Part shown: in pieces, positions 1 through 8,141 of the stretch
Numbering within the stretch: the first letter of the stretch is position 1
Layout: each line of letters starts with the position of its first letter
Origin: an uncultured Planctomycetaceae bacterium
GTDB taxonomy: Bacteria > Planctomycetota > Planctomycetia > Pirellulales > Thermoguttaceae
Direction of reading: 5' to 3'
Length of the DNA stretch: 16,980 nucleotides
Assembly (NCBI GenBank): GCA_947307005.1
Contig: CAMZHY010000020.1
Coordinates: 1 to 16,980 of the forward strand
The notes under the pieces: generated by a model
The model's input: only the letters and a program-made list of their open reading frames with translations
Databases searched by the model: none
Told to the model about the DNA's origin: nothing
Made by a program: the position numbers and the translations under genes

Positions 1-1
1 C

Positions 2-2023
2 ACAGGACGTACCCATAAGATGGGGGAAGTTCATGACGGCGGCGCTACAATGGATAGTATGGAGCTCGAGCAAGAGCGAGGTATTACAATTGCAAGCGCA
101 GCGACTCGCGTTCATTGGCGCGATACGACGATTAATCTCATTGACACCCCTGGTCACGTGGATTTTACCGTTGAAGTTGAGCGAAGTCTTCGCGTGCTTG
201 ACGGGGCCGTGCTCGTTCTTTGCGCCGTTGGCGGCGTCCAAGCTCAATCGATTACAATCGATCGGCAAATGAAGCGTTACGCCGTTCCACGGCTGGCGTT
301 TATCAACAAAATGGATCGCATTGGCGCGAATCCTCGTCGCGTTGTCCAGCAACTCCGAGATAAGCTTAACTGCGACTCCGTTCTTATGCAAATTCCGATT
401 GGCATTGAGCATGGCTTTATTGGCGTTGTTGATCTTGTGACCGGTAAAGCCGTCTATTTTGATGGAGACCAAGGTGAGATTTTGCGTTTCGAGAATGTTC
501 CCGTCGATCTGCTCGACGAGTACGAGTCCTCGCGTCGTGAAATGTTGGAATCTCTGTCTATGTTTAGCGACGAATTGATGGAACTCCTACTTGAAGAGAA
601 AGACGTTCCCGAAAAGCTAATTCGTCAGGTTGTTAAAAACGCGACGCTTGCGCGTCAACTAACGCCGGTGTTCCTTGGGTCGGCTTATCGCAATAAGGGG
701 GTTCAGCTCCTTCTCGACGCTATTGCCAGCTATCTCCCATCGCCGGAGGAGCGCGAGGCTTTGGCGTATCGAATTAGCCCCGACACTGGCGAAGAAGAAA
801 AATTCAAACTAGAACCTGCCGATAAATCCGCGCCTCTTGTCGCAATGGCGTTTAAGATTGTCGACGATCCCTATGGTACGTTGACTTATATGCGCGTCTA
901 TCAAGGTAGGTTGGAGAAGGGGAGTTCGTATTTTAACCAGAGCACAGGTAAAAAAGAGCGCGTTAGTCGAATCTTTCGCATGCATGCAGAGCAGCGTGTC
1001 GAACTGGATTCTGCGGAAGCCGGCGATATTGTCGCCGTAATTGGCGTCGACTGTTCGTCTGGAGAAATATATTGTTCTAAGGAGCGCTACTGCGCTCTTG
1101 AATCGATTTTTGTGCCTGAACCTGTTATTCAAGTCGCCATTAGACCCCTTGAAACAAGAGATTCCGATAAACTTGCCAAGGCGCTTTATCGTTTTCGTAA
1201 GGAGGACCCGACTCTCGAAGTTAAAACCGATCCAGAAAGCGGCGAAACCCTGATTGCTGGTATGGGTGAACTTCATCTTGACGTGTACGTTGAGAGAATT
1301 CGTCGCGAGTATAAGGTCGACGTCGAAACCTCCGCGCCGAAAGTCAATTACCGTGAGGCCCCTACGCTTACGATTAACTTTGAGACGAAGCACAAGAAAC
1401 AATCTGGGGGCTCAGGACAGTTTGCTCATATCTGTGGCGTGATGTCGCCGATTCCCGAAGACGAAGAGACAAAGGAGACTTTTGTTTTCGAGGAACGAAT
1501 TACGGGAGGAGCTATTCCGTCGAACTTTATACCCGCAATAGAGAAGGGGTTCCGTTCGTCCCTTGAGAAGGGGCCTGTCGCTGGGTATCCTGTTGTCAAT
1601 TTGAAGATTCTCATCAACGATGGATCGTATCATGCGGTTGACTCTAGTGATTTGGCGTTTCGTATTTGCGCCCAAACCGCTCTAAGAGAAAACTTTCAGA
1701 GGACGAAGCCTGCGCTCCTTGAGCCTATAATGCGTATCGAAATCGAATGTCCTGAAAATTTTCAAGGCGGCGTGGTTGGCGACCTGGCAAGCAGGCGTGG
1801 TCTTGTCGCTCAGACCGAAACGAACGGCGCGTTTTGTCGTATTCTTGGTGAAGTTCCTCTTGCTGAAACCTTTGGGTATTCCTCCGTTTTGCGCAGCTTG
1901 ACTCAAGGCCAGGGCGTTTTTTCGATAGAGTTCATGAAGTACAAGCGTGTTCCGACTGCGCTTCAAGAGGAAATAATTCGTGAGCGCAATAGTAAATCTA
2001 GCAACGGACAGTCCAAAAAGTAA
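2..2023 (+). CDS. fusA: Elongation factor G, spdEFG1/mitochondrial type (5' end outside window)
   Basis: This is the GTPase that drives tRNA-mRNA translocation on the ribosome. The reading frame is open from the first bases, so the P-loop and true start lie upstream of the window. Numbering from the Met at nt 20, the switch I motif ERGIT is at 19-23, DTPGH (G3) at 42-46 and NKMD (G4) at 96-99. GSA (G5) follows near residue 225, and then domains II-V. Domain IV carries the KKQSGGSGQFA segment, and the C-terminus ends with an EFMKYKRVP-like domain V strand followed by a charged tail. The MDSMELEQERGIT and VERSLRVLDGAVLVLCAVGGVQ stretches resemble the mitochondrial EF-G1 / spirochaete-planctomycete spdEFG1 group more than E. 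coli FusA. In that group translocation and ribosome recycling are split between two EF-Gs, so a second EF-G elsewhere in the genome is expected (inference). A likely terminator follows at 2096-2120. Confidence 0.95.
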   Translation, partial: TGRTHKMGEVHDGGATMDSMELEQERGITIASAATRVHWRDTTINLIDTPGHVDFTVEVERSLRVLDGAVLVLCAVGGVQAQSITIDRQMKRYAVPRLAFINKMDRIGANPRRVVQQLRDKLNCDSVLMQIPIGIEHGFIGVVDLVTGKAVYFDGDQGEILRFENVPVDLLDEYESSRREMLESLSMFSDELMELLLEEKDVPEKLIRQVVKNATLARQLTPVFLGSAYRNKGVQLLLDAIASYLPSPEEREALAYRISPDTGEEEKFKLEPADKSAPLVAMAFKIVDDPYGTLTYMRVYQGRLEKGSSYFNQSTGKKERVSRIFRMHAEQRVELDSAEAGDIVAVIGVDCSSGEIYCSKERYCALESIFVPEPVIQVAIRPLETRDSDKLAKALYRFRKEDPTLEVKTDPESGETLIAGMGELHLDVYVERIRREYKVDVETSAPKVNYREAPTLTINFETKHKKQSGGSGQFAHICGVMSPIPEDEETKETFVFEERITGGAIPSNFIPAIEKGFRSSLEKGPVAGYPVVNLKILINDGSYHAVDSSDLAFRICAQTALRENFQRTKPALLEPIMRIEIECPENFQGGVVGDLASRRGLVAQTETNGAFCRILGEVPLAETFGYSSVLRSLTQGQGVFSIEFMKYKRVPTALQEEIIRERNSKSSNGQSKK

Positions 2024-2095
2024 CCTGCGCTCAGATTGTTTCGTTGCGTTCGTTCTTTCTTGTTAGTTGTGCTTTCGGTCATTCTCGTTAAAATC

Positions 2096-2120
2096 ACGGA
2101 GTGTTTTTCACCGTTTTTTT
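2096..2120 (+). terminator. Probable intrinsic terminator of the EF-G gene
   Basis: ACGG at 2096-2099 pairs with CCGT at 2111-2114. An inner TG/CA pair, a two-base bulge and a T-rich loop complete the hairpin, which runs straight into seven T residues. The stem is short, but its place 73 nt after the EF-G stop and the uninterrupted T tract fit an intrinsic terminator. The rest of 2024-2182 holds no gene. It includes the 10-bp palindrome TTGACGTCAA at 2119-2128, overlapping the end of the T tract. Confidence 0.42.
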
Positions 2121-2182
2121 GACGTCAAAGAGTTTTAATAGTATGCCGCTTGGGGCGGCGTCAGGACTTCGAGGTCGGATCA

Positions 2183-3235
2183 ATGCAAATCAATCAGAGC
2201 TTGCCTCCCGTCTCTGATTTTAGCGAGGCAGACGTCGAACTTCTTGAGCAGTTTGGCGATTTTAAGAGCGCATTTTTGCAGAGACTTTCCAAGAATATTT
2301 TCGGGCAAGAGAAATTGTTGGAAGAGATTCTTGCCGCGATTTTTGCAGGTGGACACGTCCTTTTAACAGGCGTTCCAGGCCTTGGTAAAACGCGTATTGT
2401 TCGATTAATTGCAGGCGCTCTGGCTCTGAAATTCAGTAGAATTCAGTTTACACCTGACTTAACCCCAAGCGATATTTTGGGATCCAGTATTTTAACGGAA
2501 TCGCTTCACGGCGGTCGCGTCTTTGATTTTTTACCCGGTCCCATTTTTGCTAATGTTGTTCTTGCGGACGAAATCAATAGGACTCCTCCCAAAACACAAG
2601 CGGCATTGTTAGAAGCGATGCAAGAAGGCCAGGCGACGATATCGGGTAAAAGGTATGAGCTCGAACCTCCATTTTTTGTCCTAGCAACGCAGAACCCAAT
2701 TGAACATGAGGGGGCGTATCCACTTCCAGAGGCGCAACTTGATCGTTTTCTTTTTAGTTTGACAATCGACTACCCTAAAGCGTCCGATGAAGTTGCGATG
2801 GCTCTTGCAACGACGCGAGAATCAACGCTTCCTGACTCTCAGACTGTTTCCCGGGACGACGTTTTGAGATTCCAGGGGCTTGTTCGTCGCATAATCATGC
2901 CGCAACAGGTTGCAGAATACGCGACGACTATTGTTCGTAAGACGCGTCCGCAGATGAAAATATCGACGGAATTGACCCAGCAGTATGTTGAATGGGGCGC
3001 TGGTCCACGAGGAACTCAAGCAATTCTTCTAGGTGCTAAGTCGTTTGCCGCCCTCGACGGACGACCTGCGGCGACTTTTGACGATGTGGAACGCGCCGCC
3101 CTGCCTGCGCTTCGCAATCGCGTCACGCTAAACTATCTCGCCCAAGCAGAGGGAATGACGGTTGATCTTTTAACGTGTAAAATATTGAGGGAGACTAGGG
3201 CTGAACTCAACGCAGAGAGCAACGGAATTCATTGA
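2183..3235 (+). CDS. MoxR-family AAA+ ATPase
   Basis: This 350-aa cytoplasmic AAA+ ATPase belongs to the MoxR group, chaperone-like ATPases that usually activate or load cofactors onto partner proteins. The Walker A motif GVPGLGKT is at 63-70, Walker B VVLADE at 125-130 followed by INRTPPKTQAALLEAMQE, and sensor 1 ATQNP at 168-172 followed by the family signature EGAYPLPEAQLDRF. The length matches the family. I chose ATG 2183 because GAGG at 2171-2174 lies 8 nt upstream. An in-frame TTG at 2150 would add 11 residues that have no family resemblance. MoxR genes normally sit beside DUF58 and VWA or transglutaminase genes. None is present here; a UvrD-type helicase gene follows 31 bp downstream and may be cotranscribed. 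The specific client is therefore unknown. Confidence 0.93.
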   Translation: MQINQSLPPVSDFSEADVELLEQFGDFKSAFLQRLSKNIFGQEKLLEEILAAIFAGGHVLLTGVPGLGKTRIVRLIAGALALKFSRIQFTPDLTPSDILGSSILTESLHGGRVFDFLPGPIFANVVLADEINRTPPKTQAALLEAMQEGQATISGKRYELEPPFFVLATQNPIEHEGAYPLPEAQLDRFLFSLTIDYPKASDEVAMALATTRESTLPDSQTVSRDDVLRFQGLVRRIIMPQQVAEYATTIVRKTRPQMKISTELTQQYVEWGAGPRGTQAILLGAKSFAALDGRPAATFDDVERAALPALRNRVTLNYLAQAEGMTVDLLTCKILRETRAELNAESNGIH

Positions 3236-3266
3236 GTTGGCTGTTTTTGAGGGGATTTAAGGAAAG

Positions 3267-5261
3267 ATGTCGCTCAATGAAGCGCAAAAAGAAGCCGTTG
3301 AAACACTGAAGGGACCGTTGCTCGTTTTAGCAGGAGCAGGCACAGGTAAGACGCGCGTTGTTACTTATCGCATTGCTCGGCTGATCAGGAGTGGAATCGC
3401 GCCGGAACGTATTCTCGCCGTGACTTTTACGAACAAAGCGGAAAGAGAAATGCAGGAACGCGTGGCTGCGCTCCTACCGAGACGTAGTGATTTCAAACGA
3501 CCCGAAATCTCGAATTTTCATTCTTTGTGTGTTCGTATTTTACGACGTAATATACATTTAATTGGTTATCCTAATCAGTTTTCGATTTATGATCGCGGAG
3601 ACCAGGAATCTGTCGCTCGAGAAGTTTTGCGTACTGTCAAAATTTCTTCAGGAGCTTTGCGTCCGGGAGATTTTCTGAAACAAATTAGCGCATGGAAATC
3701 CTCCGGCGTGCGTCCTCCGGCGGCGATGGAAATGATTCAGTCTTCCAAAGACTACCTTGCAGCTCGGTGCTACGCGCTCTATCAACGAAAACTCAATGAT
3801 CTTGGCGCAGTGGATTTTGACGACATTCTTCTTTTGACCGAGGATATTTTCTCTGATTTTCCAGACGTCTTGGAGAGGGAATCCAGCCGTTTTGATCATA
3901 TTCTTATTGACGAGTATCAGGATACGAATCTGAGTCAGTACCGTATTATTAGCGGTCTTGCCGCGCCGCATCGGAATCTTTGCGTTGTTGGCGACGACGA
4001 TCAGGCAATCTACGGGTGGCGGGGCGCGGAAGTTCGCCATATTCTCAATTTCAAGAAAGATTGGCCGGAAGCGAAGACCGTAAGACTTGAAGAAAACTAT
4101 CGTTCGACGCAACAAATTCTCAGTTGGGCCAATCGTCTTATTGACTTTAACGCATTTCGTCATGCCAAGCGTCTACGTTCGATTGTTCAGGGCGAGCCTC
4201 CGCGAATTTTGCAATGTAAAGACGGGGAAGTTGAAGCGCAACGAGTGGTTTCATCGATTAAGCAGCGTCTTGCCGAGACAAAGCGTCAGCCTCAAGATTT
4301 TGCAATTCTCTTTAGAACGAACGAGCAACCGCGTGCATTTGAGATGGAACTTCGTTCCTCAAACATTCCCTATTCTGTTTTTGGCGGTCAGTCCTTTTTT
4401 GATCGAAAAGAGGTGAAAGACGTCATTTCCTATCTCAAGACTCTTGTTTATCCCAACGACGACGTTGCGTTACTGCGTGTCATTAATACGCCTCCTCGAG
4501 GACTCGGTTCGACGACGCTTGGAAAGTTTCGTGAGTTTGCTTTATCGAATAAGACGTCGCTTTGGAATGCGCTAAAGTCCGAATCCCCCGTTTATTCAAA
4601 TTTAGACGCCAAGGCGGCGGAGGCGGCTACTTCCTTTGTTAGGCTTATTCAGAATCAATCGCGCAAAATACATCGAAATTTTTCGACGCAATCCGTCGAC
4701 GAATTTCTCGAACAGGTTCGTTACAAAGACGAGCTTGAACGCCTTTATCCGGACGAATCTGAACGTAAAGATCGTAGTGATTCTGTTGGCGAAGTTTTAA
4801 CCGCAATCGCCATTTTTCTGAAAGAACATCCCGGAGGAACCTTGGCTGAATTTTTAGACGACGCATCGCTTGGAGGTCCAGATTTTTCATCGCAAGAAGA
4901 CAAGAAGTCGAAAGCGAACGCCGTTGTCCTCTCTACCTATCACGCGGCCAAGGGCCTTGAATTTAAGGAGGTCTATATGGTTGGAATGGAGGAGGGGATT
5001 CTTCCCCACAGACGCTCCTTGGAAGACGTCACTGAAGAATCAGTTGAAGAAGAACGGCGATTATGCTACGTTGGGGTGACGCGAGCTCAATACCGACTAA
5101 CGTTATCTCTAGCGCTTAGCAGACTCTCGCGGGGTAAGTTGAAGCCGACAATTCCAAGTCGTTTCCTTTACGAACTTACTGGACAAGCGCAGAACCCCCG
5201 GTATTTTAACATCGTTAATGGCATGATCCATCCAAGTTCAGACGGTCGCCGTAACGCATGA
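3267..5261 (+). CDS. uvrD: UvrD/PcrA-type superfamily 1 DNA helicase
   Basis: This 664-aa ATP-dependent 3'-5' DNA helicase is of the UvrD/PcrA/Rep type, acting in repair and in removing blocks to replication. All SF1A motifs are visible: the Q motif LNEAQ near residue 3, Walker A AGAGTGKT at 22-29, Ia AVTFTNKA at 51-58, II DEYQDTN at 215-221, III GDDDQAIYGWRGA from 242, and IV EENYRST near 275. Motif V (STYHAAKGLEFKEVY) and motif VI (YVGVTRA at 601-607) complete the set. The protein is slightly shorter than typical PcrA or UvrD (about 720 aa) because the C-terminal tail after motif VI is short. The ATG at 3267 is preceded by AAGGAAAG. The gene follows the MoxR gene by 31 bp, so shared transcription is likely. 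Sequence alone does not separate UvrD, PcrA and Rep roles. Confidence 0.95.
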   Translation: MSLNEAQKEAVETLKGPLLVLAGAGTGKTRVVTYRIARLIRSGIAPERILAVTFTNKAEREMQERVAALLPRRSDFKRPEISNFHSLCVRILRRNIHLIGYPNQFSIYDRGDQESVAREVLRTVKISSGALRPGDFLKQISAWKSSGVRPPAAMEMIQSSKDYLAARCYALYQRKLNDLGAVDFDDILLLTEDIFSDFPDVLERESSRFDHILIDEYQDTNLSQYRIISGLAAPHRNLCVVGDDDQAIYGWRGAEVRHILNFKKDWPEAKTVRLEENYRSTQQILSWANRLIDFNAFRHAKRLRSIVQGEPPRILQCKDGEVEAQRVVSSIKQRLAETKRQPQDFAILFRTNEQPRAFEMELRSSNIPYSVFGGQSFFDRKEVKDVISYLKTLVYPNDDVALLRVINTPPRGLGSTTLGKFREFALSNKTSLWNALKSESPVYSNLDAKAAEAATSFVRLIQNQSRKIHRNFSTQSVDEFLEQVRYKDELERLYPDESERKDRSDSVGEVLTAIAIFLKEHPGGTLAEFLDDASLGGPDFSSQEDKKSKANAVVLSTYHAAKGLEFKEVYMVGMEEGILPHRRSLEDVTEESVEEERRLCYVGVTRAQYRLTLSLALSRLSRGKLKPTIPSRFLYELTGQAQNPRYFNIVNGMIHPSSDGRRNA

Positions 5262-5289
5262 TTTCCTGAGATTTCTCTGTCATTTCCTC

Positions 5290-5318
5290 TTGAATGAGAT
5301 TGGTTTTATTTTTACAAT
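5290..5318 (+). promoter_or_regulatory. Sigma70-like promoter for the 5388 gene and SNF2 ATPase
   Basis: TTGAAT at 5290-5295 and TACAAT at 5313-5318 are separated by exactly 17 bp, giving 4/6 and 5/6 matches to the sigma70 consensus. The promoter lies in the 126-bp gap after the helicase gene. Initiation near 5325 would give a leader of about 60 nt before the next gene. No other regulatory structure is obvious in the gap. Confidence 0.5.
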
Positions 5319-5387
5319 CCCCTGCGTTTTGGTGTTGTCGACGGGCCGATTTTTGATTGGAGCCTCGTTTCTGAGTGACCTCGCTAA

Positions 5388-6143
5388 TTGAGTAATGATG
5401 GCGATACAGTGCGTACGGATGAAAAGAATAAAGCGGTTCATTTGGGATTTCTGACAGCGTTGGGGGATTTGCATCATGGAGTTATCGGGGGGTTTCTTGT
5501 TTTGAATATGGCGGGTAGGCCCGCCGAATTCCATTGCACTTCTCCAGTGCGTCCAAACAGGGCGCAAGAGATTCTTTACGGCGAAACGCTTAAGAGCTTC
5601 GTATATGGCGAGCAGATTGCGCCGGCTCTTGTTGGACGCGCAAAATTAGAACTTGCCGCTGTTCTGACAAACGATCCCAATATGCTTTCTGCAAATACGT
5701 TGCTTAACGTTCCACTAGGAATTGTATTACGCCATGTTCCAGATCTTAGTTCAAAAGAAGAGAACATTTCCAAGCAACCGATTGCTAAGGAACTTTTGTC
5801 GAGCGGCGACGAGTGCAACATAGTTGCTGAACCTGCGCATTCTTCTGATTCTGGGGGAGGGACCCAATACGGTCGTGATCGCGGGGGGGAGGACGGGCTT
5901 TTTTTCTGCGAATCGCTCGATGTTCTTCCTTTCGTGCCTGGAGTTGATTATACGCAATGGCGGGAAACGATTTGCGGTAAAAATCGTTTAGCGCTTCCCA
6001 CTCAATTTTCGAATGAATCGCTAGGGAAGATATCTTTCGACGGGTGCGTTTCGAGAATAACGCCTTTTTTTAAATCAATCGACAGCGTCGAACCGTTTGA
6101 GCGCATTCGTTTAGCAGTGGAAGAAGCGCAGAAATCAAACTAA
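5388..6143 (+). CDS. Conserved-looking hypothetical protein paired with SNF2 ATPase
   Basis: I do not recognise a named domain in this 251-aa protein. It has no signal peptide or clear membrane helix. The N-terminal half looks globular and constrained, with GGFLVLNMAGRPAEFHCTSP near residues 34-53, then VRPNRAQEILYGETL and VYGEQIAPALVGRAK. From memory, similar sequences occur as unnamed planctomycete proteins; this needs a search. A low-complexity stretch rich in Ser and Gly follows near 150-165, and the C-terminal third is less distinctive. The start is uncertain. TTG 5388 directly follows an in-frame stop, GTG 5409 is an alternative, and neither has a strong ribosome binding site. The stop is 44 nt before the preferred SNF2 start and 2 nt before the earliest possible one, so the pair is very likely one operon and perhaps functionally linked. 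Confidence 0.8.
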   Translation: MSNDGDTVRTDEKNKAVHLGFLTALGDLHHGVIGGFLVLNMAGRPAEFHCTSPVRPNRAQEILYGETLKSFVYGEQIAPALVGRAKLELAAVLTNDPNMLSANTLLNVPLGIVLRHVPDLSSKEENISKQPIAKELLSSGDECNIVAEPAHSSDSGGGTQYGRDRGGEDGLFFCESLDVLPFVPGVDYTQWRETICGKNRLALPTQFSNESLGKISFDGCVSRITPFFKSIDSVEPFERIRLAVEEAQKSN

Positions 6144-6187
6144 TATTGTTTGGCGCAAATTCCATTGTTGCACTGCGGAGCGATAAC

Positions 6188-8086
6188 TTGAACGAGGATA
6201 AATCGATAAATAACGTTCGTCGCGCAATGAACGGTAACCCATTTTCAATTGTAGTTCACTCGTGGAATCGTCAAACGACTGTTCCGAGAACGTTGAGCGT
6301 GCTATGCCCCAGAGTGTTGCTTGATGAACACGGAAAACGTCTTGTTATCGAAACCCACTCTTTGCGTCCGTCTTCTCGCCAAAACATTCCCAGAATCTTT
6401 TCATTGCCTATTGATCGCCGATTAAAAGACGCGTCGACAATTAAGAGCTTCTATTTCTTTCCTCAAGAGGATTTCTTTTTAGGGAATAAAGGGGATGGAA
6501 CAAGGGATCGTCTATTAGCTTTAGATAATGCAAAAGCAGATTCTTCAACATGCGAAACTACTGATAGCGTCGAAAATGGAATTGACGAAGACTACTTTAA
6601 TTCGCCCGTATGTCCTACCCGAATTCGTGTTCCTAACGACGTTGTTAAGATAGAGGATCGACTAGGGTATATCCTCCAGCCTCCTATTGAAACATGGCTG
6701 GGACGTCGTTATCTCGAAACGCCTTTTGAGCCGTTTAATTACCAAAAGCAAGGAATTGCATTTCTATACAGCGCACAATACGCGATTCTTGCAGATGAGA
6801 TGGGATTGGGCAAGACAATGCAGGCAATTACGGCGATACGTCTCCTTTTCTGTAGCGGAGAGTGTCGGCGGGTGCTGCTAGTGTGTCCCAAACCTCTTAT
6901 GACGAACTGGAGACGCGAGTTCGAACTTTGGGCTCCTGAGATTCCGATTCAGATGATAGAAGGTAAAAGCGAACGTCGAAAGTGGCTTTGGGAACTTAAA
7001 AATACGCCTCTACGCATCGCCAATTATGAACTTCTAAGTCGCGATCGCGAATTCTTCGACCCGCCAACAGGCGCCAAAGTCGTTTATGATTTGGTTGTGC
7101 TTGACGAATCGCAACGCATCAAGAATAAATCCAATGTTACTTCCGAAGCTGCCCAAGCGCTTCCTCGTCGAAGGAACTGGGCGTTGACGGGCACGCCCGT
7201 GGAAAACTCTGCTGAAGACCTTGTTGGTATTTTTGAGTTTCTTTCTCCTGGATATTTAGAGTCTGGTCTTAAGCCTTCTGAGATCAGTAAACTTGTTGGG
7301 GAGCATATTCTACGTCGAACAAAGGAGCAAACTCTTAAAGATCTGCCTCCGAAACTCATTCGAGACGCCCACATCGAGCTTACTGCCGATCAGTATGAAA
7401 CCTATCGTCTTGCCCAAGAGGAAGGGGAAATTCGACTAAATCAAATGGGTGATTCCGTGACGCTTCAACATGCGTTTGAACTCATATTGAGATTGAAACA
7501 AATATGTAACTTTGATCCGGCAACGGGGCAGAGCGCAAAGTTTGACCAATTAATGGCGGATATGGAAGAAATTGCCGACAGCAATCGTAAAGCAATCGTA
7601 TTTAGTCAGTGGGTGCAGACGATACGCATTCTTAGCGATCGACTGCAACGTTTTCATCCAATCGAGTACCATGGCAAGACAAGTCCTAAAGATCGCGATA
7701 AGGCTATTGAACGCTTTAGAGACGATCCCAATTGTCACGTAATATTGATGAGTTACGGAGCCGGTAGCGTCGGTCTTAATCTGCAGTTTGCCGAGTACGT
7801 GTTCCTTTTTGATCGTTGGTGGAATCCAGCGGTCGAGGATCAGGCCATTAACCGCGCTCATCGTATAGGCGCGTCAAAACCTGTAACAGTGACGCGTTAC
7901 GTTTCTGTCAATACGATTGAAGAAAAAATAGATCGTATCCTATCCGAAAAACGAATGCTTTCTGAGGCGATTCTTTCTGACGCTAAGGGATTCGGATATT
8001 CCATTGGATTGAGTCAAGATGATATTTTCGGACTGTTCAACCTAAAATCGCCAGACGCGCGTCGTCGGACGCAACGCGGAAAATAA
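6188..8086 (+). CDS. SNF2-family (Swi2/Snf2, HepA/RapA-like) ATPase
   Basis: This SF2 DNA-translocating ATPase is about 632 aa from the chosen start. Numbering from the earliest possible start (TTG 6146), motif I is DEMGLGKT at 217-224, followed by Ia LLVCPKPLMTNW. Motif II is DESQ at 320-323 (often DEAH or DEAQ), and motif III is LTGTPVEN at 347-354. Motif IV is IVFSQW at 484-489, motif V is GSVGLNLQ at 540-547, and motif VI is QAINRAHRIG at 566-575. The helicase core spans roughly 195-610. The first 160 residues form an unrecognised N-terminal region, and no SWIM zinc finger is seen. I chose TTG 6188 because GGAG (6177-6180) lies 7 nt upstream. TTG 6146 and ATG 6227 are alternatives without such a site. 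Bacterial members remodel nucleic acid-protein complexes; the target here is unknown. Confidence 0.92.
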   Translation: MNEDKSINNVRRAMNGNPFSIVVHSWNRQTTVPRTLSVLCPRVLLDEHGKRLVIETHSLRPSSRQNIPRIFSLPIDRRLKDASTIKSFYFFPQEDFFLGNKGDGTRDRLLALDNAKADSSTCETTDSVENGIDEDYFNSPVCPTRIRVPNDVVKIEDRLGYILQPPIETWLGRRYLETPFEPFNYQKQGIAFLYSAQYAILADEMGLGKTMQAITAIRLLFCSGECRRVLLVCPKPLMTNWRREFELWAPEIPIQMIEGKSERRKWLWELKNTPLRIANYELLSRDREFFDPPTGAKVVYDLVVLDESQRIKNKSNVTSEAAQALPRRRNWALTGTPVENSAEDLVGIFEFLSPGYLESGLKPSEISKLVGEHILRRTKEQTLKDLPPKLIRDAHIELTADQYETYRLAQEEGEIRLNQMGDSVTLQHAFELILRLKQICNFDPATGQSAKFDQLMADMEEIADSNRKAIVFSQWVQTIRILSDRLQRFHPIEYHGKTSPKDRDKAIERFRDDPNCHVILMSYGAGSVGLNLQFAEYVFLFDRWWNPAVEDQAINRAHRIGASKPVTVTRYVSVNTIEEKIDRILSEKRMLSEAILSDAKGFGYSIGLSQDDIFGLFNLKSPDARRRTQRGK

Positions 8087-8141
8087 CGGAACTTGTGAGT
8101 GTCAAATAAATATTTAGAGACGGTTTGTATACGGGGAAGAA

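Noticed and set aside
809..1402. Long minus-strand open frame inside the EF-G gene
   Set aside because: It is antisense to a conserved EF-G region and has no start signal or recognisable protein features.
2119..2147. TTGACG at 2119-2124 as a -35 box for the MoxR gene
   Set aside because: At 16-18 bp spacing no acceptable -10 box is present, and the hexamer is part of the TTGACGTCAA palindrome at the end of a T tract.
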